A stretch of 64,000 nt of DNA from Lachnospiraceae bacterium (GCA_009911185.1 QXWW01000002.1:62001-126000), one strand, 5' to 3'. Positions 9,266-21,508 are shown, numbered from the stretch's first letter. A program made the numbers and translations. Notes: generated from the letters alone by a model not told the origin.

Positions 9266-9967
9266 CTACCTCGCCTTTCTGATAATATATTCCCGATAAG
9301 AATCCCTCAATAATTTTGCCCTTCTCCTGCTTATAGGAAGCTTGTCTCCATTGCACATACTAATATTACTTTCCATTTTATGTATATTTCTAAAGTTTAC
9401 CAGATAACATTTGTGGCAGCGGAAAAAATGACTACCCCGCAATTCTTTCTCCCACTGCCCCAGCCCTTTGTCACTGAAATGCCTGCCATCTTTGTCTACT
9501 ACGCGGCTGTATTTATCTTCTGATTCAAAATATAAAATATCCCTTATCTTAACTACAAACTCTTTATCGAAACCTTTAATGACCAAGCCCCTATTTTCCT
9601 GAATATCCTCCTGCATCCGAGCCAGATACTTTTCAAGCTCTTTCTGTTCTACAGGTTTATGCAAAAAACCATATACATTTTTCCCGAAGGCTTCCGCCAT
9701 TGCCTCTACATGGTTCGTCACAAATAATATTTTAACCTCCTCATCCACTTTACACAGCCAGTCCTTTAGTTCAATCCCAGTAATTCCTGTCATTTCAATA
9801 TCCAAAAGCAAAACATCCGTAGATTCGTTCCGCGCCATAAAACAATCTCCAGACTCATATTCCTTGATCTGAAAACTTGTCCCATTTTCAGTAAAATAAT
9901 GGCCTAACATTTTTCCAATAGATTTCCTGTATACAACATCATCTTCACAAATTCCAATTTTTATCAT
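9266..9967 (-). CDS. LytTR-family response regulator (copy 1)
   Basis: AgrA-type regulator, 233 residues: REC domain (CEDD at 7-10, phospho-acceptor Asp56 in LLLDIEMTGITG, Lys in FLHKPVE) and a C-terminal LytTR DNA-binding domain from about residue 130 (FESEDKYSRVV, FRCHKCYLVNF, LPISRRRAKLL). It is coupled to the kinase gene. The start at 9967 is preferred to an in-frame ATG at 10003 because the latter overlaps the -10 box of its own promoter and would not be in the mRNA; AAGGAG lies 12 nt before the chosen ATG, as in copy 2. It is a close paralogue of the next upstream gene, with matching promoter and leader. Confidence 0.9.
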   Translation of the reverse strand: MIKIGICEDDVVYRKSIGKMLGHYFTENGTSFQIKEYESGDCFMARNESTDVLLLDIEMTGITGIELKDWLCKVDEEVKILFVTNHVEAMAEAFGKNVYGFLHKPVEQKELEKYLARMQEDIQENRGLVIKGFDKEFVVKIRDILYFESEDKYSRVVDKDGRHFSDKGLGQWEKELRGSHFFRCHKCYLVNFRNIHKMESNISMCNGDKLPISRRRAKLLRDSYREYIIRKAR

Positions 9968-10001
9968 TCGTATCAATTGCTCCTTGTATGTACTTTTCTT
10001 C

Positions 10002-10029
10002 ATTATATTTTAACGCCTATTTTCTGTCC
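10002..10029 (-). promoter_or_regulatory. Promoter of regulator copy 1 and kinase
   Basis: Minus strand TGGACA (10024-10029), 16-nt spacer, TATAAT (10002-10007). It nearly matches the promoter in front of regulator copy 2, including the AAAATATAATGAAGA block around the -10. Confidence 0.8.
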
Positions 10030-10113
10030 AGACGAAGGTCGGAAAATACTGGAAATGCATTTTGCAAATATAAATACGCATATGGTAACTATGCATAATA
10101 TTGAAACATTATC

Positions 10114-10815
10114 TTATCTCGCCTTTCTGATGATATATTCCCGATAAGAATCTCTCAATTCTTTCCCTTTTCTCCTGCTTATGGGAATTTCGTCTCCGTT
10201 ACACATCCAGATAAAACTTTCCACTTTATATATATTGCGAAAATTTACCAGATAACGTTTATGACAGCGAAAAAAGAAACTTTCCCGCAATTCCTCTTCC
10301 CACTGCCCCAGGCTTTTGTCACTGAAATGTCTGCCGTCCTTGCTCACTACGCGGCTGTATTTATCTTCTGATTCAAAGTAAAAAATATGATTCATCTTAA
10401 TTGCAAACTCTTTATCGACGCTCTTAATCACCAAACTTCTGTTTTCTTCAATATCTTCTGTCATGCGGTTTAAATATTTCGCAAGATCTCCAAACGCTAC
10501 GGGCTTACCCAAGAATCCATACACGTTTCTCCCAAAGGCCTCCGGCATAAACTCCATATAGTTGGTGACAAACAATATTTTTACGTCTTCGCCATTTGTG
10601 CACAGCCAATCCTTCAATTCGATTCCGGTAATACCATCCATCTCGATATCAAGAATCAGGATTTCTGCCATTACCTTTTGAATAATAAAAGAATTTGCAG
10701 ATTCATATTCCCGAAGCTGATATTCTATTCCTCTTTCTGTAAAATATTGATTCAACATTTTTCTAATCGTCTTACTGCATAATTTGTCATCCTCACAGAT
10801 TGCAACTTTAATCAT
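10114..10815 (-). CDS. LytTR-family response regulator (copy 2)
   Basis: 233-residue paralogue of the regulator at 9266-9967, colinear throughout: REC with CEDD and Asp56 (LILDIEMDGITG), then LytTR (FESEDKYSRVVSKDGRHFSD is identical or nearly so in both). The C-terminal segment RDSYREYIIRKAR is identical. Both genes keep the phospho-acceptor and the conserved REC lysine, so both look active. Differences concentrate in the REC surface and the linker, which could alter partner choice. It is separated from copy 1 by 146 nt that carry the promoter of copy 1. No second kinase is seen, so one kinase may serve both or copy 2 may have a distant partner. Confidence 0.9.
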   Translation of the reverse strand: MIKVAICEDDKLCSKTIRKMLNQYFTERGIEYQLREYESANSFIIQKVMAEILILDIEMDGITGIELKDWLCTNGEDVKILFVTNYMEFMPEAFGRNVYGFLGKPVAFGDLAKYLNRMTEDIEENRSLVIKSVDKEFAIKMNHIFYFESEDKYSRVVSKDGRHFSDKSLGQWEEELRESFFFRCHKRYLVNFRNIYKVESFIWMCNGDEIPISRRKGKELRDSYREYIIRKAR

Positions 10816-10848
10816 TTGTATTATTTATCTCCTAATATACTTGTCTTC

Positions 10849-10877
10849 ATTATATTTTAATGCTATTTTCATGTCTA
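10849..10877 (-). promoter_or_regulatory. Promoter of regulator copy 2
   Basis: Minus strand TAGACA (10872-10877), 17-nt spacer, TATAAT (10849-10854): a near-consensus vegetative promoter 33 nt before the start codon. Confidence 0.8.
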
Positions 10878-10980
10878 TACGAGTTTTGGCAAACGCTCAA
10901 AACCTAATTCGAAAACAGGAATATCATCCTCATTATTTGTCTTCTGCGCAAACGCGCAAACGATATTCAATTTTGACATA

Positions 10981-11019
10981 AAAATGCACCAGAGGCCGTC
11001 TATACGGACGACCTCTGGT
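10981..11019 (-). terminator. Intrinsic terminator of the atp operon
   Basis: 13-bp stem (11007-11019 with 10988-11000, one G-T pair) and 6-base loop, followed on the minus strand by GCATTTTTA. It sits 32 nt past the atpC stop. Confidence 0.88.
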
Positions 11020-11050
11020 AATTTATTTCTGCTTTAGGAAAATACCCTTA

Positions 11051-11446
11051 TTATTTTACATGCAGACGAACTAACGCCTTCTTCAATGCTATTTCTGCAC
11101 GCGCCACATCTATGTCTGCACTGTGGCTGCGCAGACGCTCTTCTGCCCTGGCTTTCGCCGCTTCCGCACGCGCCACATCAATCTCTCCCGGCCACTCTGC
11201 AATTTCAGCGAGAAAGGTTACCTTCTCACCCAGAATCTGCACAAAACCGGCATGGATTGCCGCTTCCTTTTTGCCGCCCGACTCTGTAATCGTCACAATT
11301 CCGGGAGCGAGTACCGTGGTCAGAGGAATATGATGCTTATAGACTCCCATCTCTCCATCCACAGAGGTAAACTCCACCATGGAAGCCTCCCCCTCATAAA
11401 ACACCCGATCCGGTGTAATAATCTGCAACTGAAAATTCTCTGCCAT
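11051..11446 (-). CDS. atpC: ATP synthase F1 epsilon subunit
   Basis: 131-residue central-stalk subunit that couples rotation to catalysis and restrains ATP hydrolysis. The N-terminal beta-sandwich (FQLQIITPDRVFYEGEASMV, GEMGVYKHHIPLTTVL) and the C-terminal helical hairpin (ARAEAAKARAEERL, VARAEIALKKALVRL) are both complete. GGAGGGTGGACAC precedes the ATG. It is the last gene of the atp operon, 100 nt after atpD, with a terminator just downstream. Confidence 0.97.
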   Translation of the reverse strand: MAENFQLQIITPDRVFYEGEASMVEFTSVDGEMGVYKHHIPLTTVLAPGIVTITESGGKKEAAIHAGFVQILGEKVTFLAEIAEWPGEIDVARAEAAKARAEERLRSHSADIDVARAEIALKKALVRLHVK

Positions 11447-11463
11447 GTGTCCACCCTCCTTAT

Positions 11464-11535
11464 TTAATGAATCGGCATGTGCCGCCTTGCGTCACCTGCC
11501 ATGGCGTCGGAAGGCATTACATAAATGCTTCGCAT
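11464..11535 (-). CDS. Possible 23-codon small gene between atpD and atpC
   Basis: A short frame (starts MRSIYVMPSDAMAGDARRH) with GGAGGAAGG 4 nt before the ATG. Its first half lies in an inverted repeat (11509-11516/11537-11544, GGAAGGCA/TGCCTTCC). That hairpin would hide the ribosome site. The unusually long gap in a tightly packed operon is real; the peptide itself may be chance. Confidence 0.2.
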   Translation of the reverse strand: MRSIYVMPSDAMAGDARRHMPIH

Positions 11536-11544
11536 TTGCCTTCC
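11509..11544 (-). repeat. Hairpin in the atpD-atpC spacer
   Basis: 8-bp perfect inverted repeat (GGAAGGCA/TGCCTTCC) enclosing a smaller one (AATGC-GAA-GCATT). There is no T-run, so it is more likely a processing or translation-control structure than a terminator. Confidence 0.45.
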
Positions 11545-11546
11545 TC

Positions 11547-12986
<1,440 letters not shown>

Positions 12987-13009
12987 TTATTTCTGAGATG
13001 GCTTTGCGT

Positions 13010-13051
13010 GAACGGTTCTTCGCCTGTACAGCATTTCTATATGAACCGTTC
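13010..13051. repeat. Inverted repeat in the atpG-atpD spacer
   Basis: 9-bp perfect arms (GAACGGTTC 13010-13018, GAACCGTTC 13043-13051) with a 24-base loop in the 146-nt spacer. There is no T-tract. It may set relative expression or mRNA processing within the operon. Confidence 0.4.
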
Positions 13052-13084
13052 TGTGATAATGGGCAATCTCCAAAAATATACCAT

Positions 13085-13942
13085 TTAAGATATTGCCTCC
13101 GCACCAGCAATAATTTCGGTAAGTTCCTGTGTAATTGAACCCTGGCGCGCTCTGTTATATTTTAATGTCAAATCACTGATCATTTCATCTGCATTGCTTG
13201 TTGCAGAATCCATTGCCTGCATTCTGGCCCCGTTCTCACTTGCCACTGCCTCTACCAGTGCTCCGTAAAAAAGACTGGTCATATATTTGGGAATGATCAG
13301 ATCCAATGCTTCTTCCTCATTAGGCTCATAATTCATCAGCACATTGGTTTGCGCCTCTTTCAATTCCGCTTCATCAAACTCCACCGGAAGCAGTTTCAGC
13401 AGCTTAGGTTCATGGCTGACCGTATTCTTAAAATGCGTATAGGCAAGATAAATCTCTCCGATTTCACCTTTGCTGAATGCCTCTAAAACCTCTTCACAAA
13501 TTACAGAAGCATCCTCATAAGCGGGCGCTTCAATGACGTCAGAATAATCTGCCTTAATCTCGTAGCCCTTGCGCACCAAAAGCTCCTTTGCCTTGCGCCC
13601 GATCATATAAACCCATACATCCTCCTTTGGCATACCGCTGCCTGTAATGAGTTTCACCACATTGGCGTTATAGCCGCCGGCAAGTCCACGGTTGGAGGCG
13701 ATGGTGATTACAGCCTTTTTCTGTGAGCTTCCCGGTCTCAGATATGGATGGTTGAGATTACCGCTTCTTGCGAGCATGGAAGTCACCGTCTGATACATAT
13801 GGTTGAAATACGGATTAGACTGTTCTGCACGGTTCCGTGCTTTCTGCAGTTTAACAGTAGAAACAAGCTTCATGGCTTTCGTGATTTGCTGCGTACTCTG
13901 TATGCTGCCTTTTCTTCGTTTAATGTCCCTCATGGACGCCAT
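13085..13942 (-). CDS. atpG: ATP synthase F1 gamma subunit
   Basis: Central rotor shaft, 285 residues. The N-terminal helix MASMRDIKRRKGSIQSTQQI, the middle SNRGLAGGYNANV and the C-terminal helix ending SITQELTEIIAGAEA are the conserved family landmarks. GGTGGTGAA precedes the start. It lies 20 nt after atpA, which is tight operon spacing. Confidence 0.97.
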   Translation of the reverse strand: MASMRDIKRRKGSIQSTQQITKAMKLVSTVKLQKARNRAEQSNPYFNHMYQTVTSMLARSGNLNHPYLRPGSSQKKAVITIASNRGLAGGYNANVVKLITGSGMPKEDVWVYMIGRKAKELLVRKGYEIKADYSDVIEAPAYEDASVICEEVLEAFSKGEIGEIYLAYTHFKNTVSHEPKLLKLLPVEFDEAELKEAQTNVLMNYEPNEEEALDLIIPKYMTSLFYGALVEAVASENGARMQAMDSATSNADEMISDLTLKYNRARQGSITQELTEIIAGAEAIS

Positions 13943-13961
13943 AATGATTCACCACCTGTTC

Positions 13962-16016
<2,055 letters not shown>

Positions 16017-16029
<13 letters not shown>

Positions 16030-16532
16030 GTACTCTCACCTATTTCCTTCAATGTTTCTTCCACTAATGTATCCTGAATGGATGTATCAATGGAAGCTGC
16101 AACAACTTTGCCTGCCATCATGGAAGCAATGGCAATCATCTCCTGTTTTGCCTCGTCCATCACACGTTTTTTCTCCAACAGGGCTTCCTCATTGGCGCGT
16201 TTGATAATTCTGGCTGCCTCTTCCTTTGCCTCATCCACAATCCTAGCTTCATTTTTTAAAGCTTTCTGACGGGCCTCACTTAAGATTTCCTCAGCTTCCT
16301 TCTCAATGCCTTTGAGTTTCTGATCATACTCTTGTTTAACCGCAGACGCTTCTTCTCTGTCTTTGCGCGCCGTATCAATATCATTTTTGATACGATTCTG
16401 TCTGTCCTTTAACATTTTCTTAGCTGGATTAAACAGATTATAGGACATCAAAACGAATAAAAACAGAATGGCAAGTATCGAAAGTATCGTATCATGCAGC
16501 AACTGAGGGTTTAAGCCAAATAACTGTTCCAA
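16017..16532 (-). CDS. atpF: ATP synthase F0 b subunit
   Basis: Peripheral stalk subunit, 171 residues: one N-terminal membrane helix (ILSILAILFLFVLMSYNLF) followed by a long charged helix (KKMLKDRQNRIKNDI to EEALLEKKRVMDEAK) that dimerises outside the membrane. The start is TTG at 16532, chosen because AGGAGG lies 7 nt upstream. It lies between atpE and atpH in the usual order. Confidence 0.95.
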
Positions 16533-16622
16533 GACCGGGCCTCCTTTCCTTATTTTTGCGCTGTTTTGTGCGCATAAAGATACTGCCTGCCGGGCGTTCC
16601 TTCCAAATAATTATCCACTGCC

Positions 16623-16901
<279 letters not shown>

Positions 16902-16976
16902 TCATAAAATATGTTTAATAATTAAAAATTTCCTCATGCCCTGTGTTACCCGTACGATTCAGAAACAGGCAATACA

Positions 16977-17711
16977 CTAGTCTTCCTCGCCAATTGCGTT
17001 ACTGATATACGTCATTGTCAGCATACAGAATACATACGTCTGAATACAACCGGAAAAAATATCAAAGTATGCATGTAATGCGCCTGGCCAGAAGTATGCG
17101 ATCTTTGACAAGAGCGAATATATCAATGCCATAATTATCGTTCCTGATAAAATATTTGCAAACAAACGCAAAGACAGGGATATCGGCACTGCCAGCTCAC
17201 TGATCACATTAATTGGAAACCATATCGGCAGCCACGGCGGCAATGGAGAACACATATCTGTCCAAATTTCTTTGGGTTTCTGATATTTAAACTGATTAAA
17301 ATGAATCAAAATAAAACTCAGCAATGCCAAAGGCAGTGTCACACCATAATCCGCAGTAGGCGGACGCAGGCCAAACAATCCGGAAAGATTGGAAACCAAT
17401 ATAAAAATAAAGATCGTTCCAATATAATTGACGAATTTACCACCACTTTTGCCCATAACCCCGTGCACCATTTTATCAAGCATTTCCACAATCAATTCCA
17501 CCACATTCTGAAAACCGCTGGGAACTTCAGAGGCATGCTTCATAGCACGGTTCGCCGCAATGGAGAAAACTGCCAATACCAATATCACAATCAACAGACA
17601 CACATGGGTGGTGGTGATCCAGAACGTATGCCCGAACAATTCATAGGAAAAAAGCCCGTGCACCATTATATCAATATCTGAACCGGAAGACAGTAAAATC
17701 GTACCTTGCAC
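16977..17711 (-). CDS. atpB: ATP synthase F0 a subunit
   Basis: Stator membrane subunit that forms the ion half-channels, 244 residues with five to six helices. The essential arginine is in ISLSLRLFANILSGT. The C-terminal helix contains AYFDIFSGCIQTYVF. The start is GTG at 17711 with GGAGGTGAGAGA in front. It lies 96 nt before atpE. Confidence 0.95.
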   Translation of the reverse strand: MQGTILLSSGSDIDIMVHGLFSYELFGHTFWITTTHVCLLIVILVLAVFSIAANRAMKHASEVPSGFQNVVELIVEMLDKMVHGVMGKSGGKFVNYIGTIFIFILVSNLSGLFGLRPPTADYGVTLPLALLSFILIHFNQFKYQKPKEIWTDMCSPLPPWLPIWFPINVISELAVPISLSLRLFANILSGTIIMALIYSLLSKIAYFWPGALHAYFDIFSGCIQTYVFCMLTMTYISNAIGEED

Positions 17712-17737
17712 TCTCTCACCTCCTTCATATAATTTAG

Positions 17738-18142
17738 TTATTCTGCAGATTTTTTCTGTACCCGCAAAATAATTTTATGGAGAAAGGGCTGTAAATAAGC
17801 AGATACTTTCAGCCCCATCAAGCCCAAAAACATAACAAGCAGGTTTCCTGCTTCAAAATACCAGACGCCCGCAAAGACGCCTACTACAACTACATAGCGG
17901 AGCACAGACCACAATCCTGTTCTCACGGCGGTTCCTTTCGAAGCCATCGCATCCACTGTATCCAATATCACCACCGCCATGTTAACCGCCATTCCCATTG
18001 CCAGGACAACGCCTATCCACAATCCTACAGAATACTGCTGCTTGTTATCCACAAACCACATACCTGTCAATTGAAGTACAAGCCCGTATAAGAATATTCC
18101 GGCAAGAAGCTCCGGCAGCGCCGGATTAATCCTTCTGAGCAT
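17738..18142 (-). CDS. AtpI-like ATP synthase accessory membrane protein
   Basis: 134-residue membrane protein with four hydrophobic helices (LLAGIFLYGLVLQLTGMWF, LWIGVVLAMGMAVNMAVVIL, VLRYVVVVGVFAGVWYF, LLVMFLGLMGLKVSAYL). Position directly before atpB and helix pattern match AtpI/UncI proteins, which help assemble the c ring. The ATG at 18142 follows AAAGGAG; a longer frame to 18313 has no such signal. It overlaps the preceding small gene by 17 nt. Sequence identity within this family is low, so the name rests mostly on context. Confidence 0.75.
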   Translation of the reverse strand: MLRRINPALPELLAGIFLYGLVLQLTGMWFVDNKQQYSVGLWIGVVLAMGMAVNMAVVILDTVDAMASKGTAVRTGLWSVLRYVVVVGVFAGVWYFEAGNLLVMFLGLMGLKVSAYLQPFLHKIILRVQKKSAE

Positions 18143-18473
18143 GGTCCTTGCTCCTTTCCCTGTCACTGCGCTGTTCTTTGCACATGTAGGTTCGTCCGTT
18201 TTGTTGTTCCCCGTTTTTTCGCTGTTTTGCATAAATTGAAGGAACCTTGGCAGATACCGCATCTTTTTCATAAATGTTCTTTGCCATGATAAAAATATTG
18301 CGGAAACCTGCAAGCGCGCCGACCAAAAACAGCGGAATTACAAGCCATTCCATGGAACATTTTCTTCCCAGCCAAATTCCGGCAATCGTGCACAAAAAAA
18401 CAGGCACCAACATGTTAATTCCAAACTGCGTAATCAAAGCCAGGGAACGATATACGCTTTTGTCATATTTCAC
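18126..18473 (-). CDS. AtpZ/AtpI-type small membrane protein
   Basis: First gene of the atp operon. 115 residues with two membrane helices (LALITQFGINMLVPVFLCTIAG and WLVIPLFLVGALAGFRNIF) followed by a basic, low-complexity cytosolic tail. AtpZ proteins in this position have been linked to ion supply or assembly of the synthase; here the function is inferred. GTG at 18473 is chosen as start, as GGGAGGTG lies 6 nt upstream; a GTG at 18482 overlaps that box. Confidence 0.7.
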   Translation of the reverse strand: MKYDKSVYRSLALITQFGINMLVPVFLCTIAGIWLGRKCSMEWLVIPLFLVGALAGFRNIFIMAKNIYEKDAVSAKVPSIYAKQRKNGEQQNGRTYMCKEQRSDRERSKDHAQKD

Positions 18474-18534
18474 ATGAGGCACCTCCCAGTTATTTTTCTG
18501 TGGAAACTTCTAATAATATTCCCTATATTGAGAT

Positions 18535-18563
18535 ATTATATCTATTTTTTACAGAAATGTCTA
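18535..18563 (-). promoter_or_regulatory. Promoter of the atp operon
   Basis: Minus strand TAGACA (18558-18563), 17-nt spacer, TATAAT (18535-18540), 62 nt before the first start codon. Confidence 0.85.
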
Positions 18564-18621
18564 TTCCTTCCTAAAAGATTTCCTAATATTTTGCAACAGT
18601 TCTGCCAAGATAACCTTCTGT

Positions 18622-19107
18622 TTATAAAATAATCTTTATTTCGCGGTTTGTATGCGTATACTGATAATAGCGTACCCCCGCTGCATCCATCATCCGCTTG
18701 GAAGCAATCACTGACGGCGTATCTTTATATTTATCACTGTCATAAATAACCGTTTTGATACCCGCCTGAATAATGGCCTTGGCACACTCATTGCAGGGAA
18801 ACAGAGAAACGTACAGTTTCGCTCCCTCCAAACTGCCGCCCCGATAATTCAAAATTGCGTTTAACTCACTGTGCGTCGTATAAAAATATTTATTGTCCAG
18901 CGGCTCACCCTCCCGATTCCAGGGAAATTCATCATCCGAACACCCCAGAGGAAAACCATTGTAGCCCATGGACAAAATCTTATTATCCTGGCTGACAATG
19001 CAGGCTCCCACCTGAGTCCCCGGATCTTTGGAACGCATGGCGGAAAGCATCGCCACCCCCATAAAATATTCATCCCAAGTGATATAATCATGTCTCTTCT
19101 GGCTCAT
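18622..19107 (-). CDS. dCMP deaminase family protein
   Basis: Zinc-dependent deaminase converting dCMP to dUMP for thymidylate supply, 161 residues. Zinc ligands are in HSELNAI (the usual HAE is HSE here) and PCNEC. Substrate-loop residues lie in GYNGFPLGCSDDEFPW, as in ComEB-type enzymes. The start at 19107 was chosen over a TTG at 19140 because AGAAGGGAACAGG precedes it. It sits between upp and the atp operon, the position it often takes in clostridia. Confidence 0.9.
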   Translation of the reverse strand: MSQKRHDYITWDEYFMGVAMLSAMRSKDPGTQVGACIVSQDNKILSMGYNGFPLGCSDDEFPWNREGEPLDNKYFYTTHSELNAILNYRGGSLEGAKLYVSLFPCNECAKAIIQAGIKTVIYDSDKYKDTPSVIASKRMMDAAGVRYYQYTHTNREIKIIL

Positions 19108-19154
19108 TTTTACCTGTTCCCTTCTTTCAAAAACAGCCAATGCCTAAATCCACT

Positions 19155-19784
19155 CTATTGTGTGCCAAAAATTCGATCTCCGGCGTCTCCCAAACCAGGC
19201 ACAATATACCCATGGTCATTTAATTTCTCATCCAGGGCGCCAATATAAACATCGACATCGGGATGGGCTTTTGCCATTGCTTTTACTCCTTCGGGCGCTG
19301 CAATAATGCACATAAAATGAATATTTCTGACATTCTTTTCTTTGAGCATCCGGATTGCCGCTGCTGCCGAGCCGCCGGTTGCCAGCATCGGGTCTACCAC
19401 AAATACCTCCCGTTCTGCACAGTCCTCGGGCAATTTACAATAATATTCCACTGGTTCTAACGTTTCCGGATCACGATATAAACCAATATGCCCCACTTTC
19501 GCCGCCGGGATCATAGTCAGCATTCCCTCTACCATACCCAGTCCCGCCCGCAAAATGGGAACAACCGCAAGTTTTTTGCCTTTCAATTCTTTCACCACCG
19601 CCTTACAGATAGGCGTTTCGATCTCTATTTCCGTAAGCTCCAGTTCTCTGGTAGCCTCATAGCACATTAACATGGCAACCTCACTTACGATACTGCGGAA
19701 ATCCCTGGAACCGGTAGTGGTTCTCCGAAGCCAGCCGATCTTGTGCTGAATCAATGGATGTTCCATCACTGTGACTTTTCCCAT
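19155..19784 (-). CDS. upp: Uracil phosphoribosyltransferase
   Basis: Makes UMP from uracil and PRPP (pyrimidine salvage), 209 residues. The PRPP loop [12 protein letters not shown] and the uracil-binding C-terminus [18 protein letters not shown] are present. The ATG at 19784 has AAGGAG 6 nt upstream, whereas the in-frame ATG at 19799 lies before the box. The start is 1 nt from the phosphatase stop, so coupling is likely. Confidence 0.97.
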   Translation of the reverse strand: MGKVTVMEHPLIQHKIGWLRRTTTGSRDFRSIVSEVAMLMCYEATRELELTEIEIETPICKAVVKELKGKKLAVVPILRAGLGMVEGMLTMIPAAKVGHIGLYRDPETLEPVEYYCKLPEDCAEREVFVVDPMLATGGSAAAAIRMLKEKNVRNIHFMCIIAAPEGVKAMAKAHPDVDVYIGALDEKLNDHGYIVPGLGDAGDRIFGTQ

Positions 19785-19785
19785 A

Positions 19786-20244
19786 TTATTCTCCTTCATT
19801 GATAAGCTTTACCAGCTTTTGTATTGTTTTATTTAATGTTTCATAACAAAGGCCATATGCCTGCAGGGTTCCGCCATAGGGATTAAGTATTTCCAGCTCG
19901 TCCCCCACCAATTCTGTCAGAACCTCGACATCTGCCCGGCACACTGCCTGATATTCTTCCAAAATCTTTTCCTTGTGCGCCGCCTCCATAACAAGGATCA
20001 AATGTCCCTCCTGCAAGTCTTTTTCTTCGATCTGACGGGACATTTTCTCTTCCAGGTTTATGCCATTACTGATAAGCACTGCCTCTGCTTTCTGGTTCAA
20101 GGGTTCTGCAAAAAGTACGATCAGCCCCCGACTTTCAATTTCCAGCGGATATTTCAGCGAATATTCTTTCAGAATGGCTTCTGCCATAGGCGCCCTGGTG
20201 GTTCCATTCTCACACACAAAAATTATTTTGCTATACTGTTTCAT
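19786..20244 (-). CDS. Low-molecular-weight phosphatase, arginine-phosphatase (YwlE)-like, altered acid residue
   Basis: 152-residue LMW protein phosphatase. The P-loop CENGTTR (Cys11 to Arg17) has the CX5R signature, with a Thr at the fifth position as in B. subtilis YwlE, where that Thr favours phosphoarginine. The general acid loop normally reads D-P-[FY]-G-G; here it is N-P-Y-G-G (Asn121, codon AAT). This should slow catalysis strongly or make the protein a binder. The neighbourhood tsaC - phosphatase - upp - atp matches ywlC-ywlE-upp-atp in B. subtilis. GGAGG lies 8 nt before the chosen ATG. Confidence 0.85.
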   Translation of the reverse strand: MKQYSKIIFVCENGTTRAPMAEAILKEYSLKYPLEIESRGLIVLFAEPLNQKAEAVLISNGINLEEKMSRQIEEKDLQEGHLILVMEAAHKEKILEEYQAVCRADVEVLTELVGDELEILNPYGGTLQAYGLCYETLNKTIQKLVKLINEGE

Positions 20245-20265
20245 TTTTGCCGCCTCCATCCTTTT

Positions 20266-21321
20266 TTACACTTCAATCACCCTTTGTCCGGCTGCTTTTC
20301 GCAAACGGTTCATAACTGCCTGTCCAATTCCCAGAGATGAAAAACTTTCAGAATAAATCATATCCACATCCTGCTGGTCAAATTCTCTTAATATCCTGTA
20401 CAGATGCCTGGCTATGGTATCCTCGTCGCGTCTTGTGCCAATACTTTTGACAATTCCGCATTCATAGTATCCGCAGCTTTCATCCGTTGCAATCACCCCC
20501 GCAGTTTTCCCGGACAACGCTGCGTTTCGTACCAATTCATTGATTTTCTCCTGTACTTTCTCCTGTGCCCCGTTTACCAATACCAGCTCCGCTCTGGGCG
20601 CATAGTGTCTATACTTCATTCCCGGCGCCCTGGGATGCACGTCGGAATTTTCTTCTATCAGTCCCGGATCCATTTTTAGTTCTCCGATCACCTGCCGCAT
20701 CATCTCCAGCGTAATATATCCGGGTCTTAAGACCATTGGTGTTTGTTCCGAAAAATCTACAATGGTAGATTCAATTCCGATTCCCACGGCACCGCCGTCA
20801 AGAATCATGGGAATCCGCCCCTGCATATCCTCCGCCACATGCTCCGCCAATGTAGGGCTTGGCCTTCCGGAAGTATTAGCGCTGGGCGCCGCAATATACC
20901 CGCCCGCCGCCTGTATCAATTCCAGCGCCACCGGATGGCCGGGCATACGGACAGCCACGGTATCAAGTCCTCCTGTGGTTTCCATCGGCACAATATCTTT
21001 TTTGCGAAAAATCATGGTCAGAGGACCCGGCCAAAAACGCTCCGCCATCTTTCTTGCCATTGGCGGAACAAAGCTTGCAATTTTTTCTAATGATTCCATA
21101 CTTGCAATATGTATTATCAGCGGATTATCCGACGGCCGTCCCTTTGCCTGATAAATTTTTCTGGCCGCGTCTGGATTCAGCGCGTCCGCCCCCAGGCCGT
21201 AGACTGTCTCTGTAGGAAACGCCACCAGACCGCCGTCTTGTATCAGTTTTCCCGCTGTATGTATTTTTTCCCGGTTAGAAATTTCCTGGTTATCTTCTAT
21301 TTTTATTACAATTGTCTTCAT
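20266..21321 (-). CDS. tsaC: L-threonylcarbamoyladenylate synthase (Sua5/YwlC type)
   Basis: Makes threonylcarbamoyl-AMP from threonine, bicarbonate and ATP, the first step of t6A37 tRNA modification. 351 residues. The N-terminal YrdC domain shows FPTETVYGLGADA, KGRPSDNPLIIHI and PSANTSGRPSPT. The last ~120 residues form the Sua5 domain found in the long form. AAGGTAAGAAG precedes the ATG. The promoter at 21509-21536 drives a leader of almost 190 nt that contains a tandem repeat. Confidence 0.95.
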   Translation of the reverse strand: MKTIVIKIEDNQEISNREKIHTAGKLIQDGGLVAFPTETVYGLGADALNPDAARKIYQAKGRPSDNPLIIHIASMESLEKIASFVPPMARKMAERFWPGPLTMIFRKKDIVPMETTGGLDTVAVRMPGHPVALELIQAAGGYIAAPSANTSGRPSPTLAEHVAEDMQGRIPMILDGGAVGIGIESTIVDFSEQTPMVLRPGYITLEMMRQVIGELKMDPGLIEENSDVHPRAPGMKYRHYAPRAELVLVNGAQEKVQEKINELVRNAALSGKTAGVIATDESCGYYECGIVKSIGTRRDEDTIARHLYRILREFDQQDVDMIYSESFSSLGIGQAVMNRLRKAAGQRVIEV

Positions 21322-21369
21322 CTTCTTACCTTGCCATTTTCACTTCTTACCTGTATGAGACATCTTCAC

Positions 21370-21471
21370 GCCTTACCTCTTCCTTAAACACGATTCATGG
21401 CATATGGCTCCTGCCTCTTTGCGCGCCTCTTCTCATGCCTTACCTCTTCCTTAAACACGATTCATGGCATA
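21370..21471 (-). repeat. 67-bp tandem repeat in the tsaC leader
   Basis: A perfect 35-bp direct repeat (21370-21404 and 21437-21471) with a 67-bp period. On the RNA strand each unit carries a GGCAT...ATGCC hairpin before a purine-rich stretch (TTTAAGGAAGAGGTAAGG). It lies wholly between the promoter and start codon of tsaC. Confidence 0.85.
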
Positions 21472-21508
21472 CAGGCTCTGGCCCTGTGTATGCCTCTCCT
21501 CATGCCAT

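Noticed and set aside
7469-10877. A classical agrBDCA quorum-sensing locus
   Set aside because: Kinase and regulators fit, but no AgrB-like protease and no AgrD-like precursor with a cysteine-containing signal are present.
21361-21471. CRISPR array at the 35-bp repeats
   Set aside because: Only two repeats, the spacing is that of a tandem duplication, and no cas genes are near.
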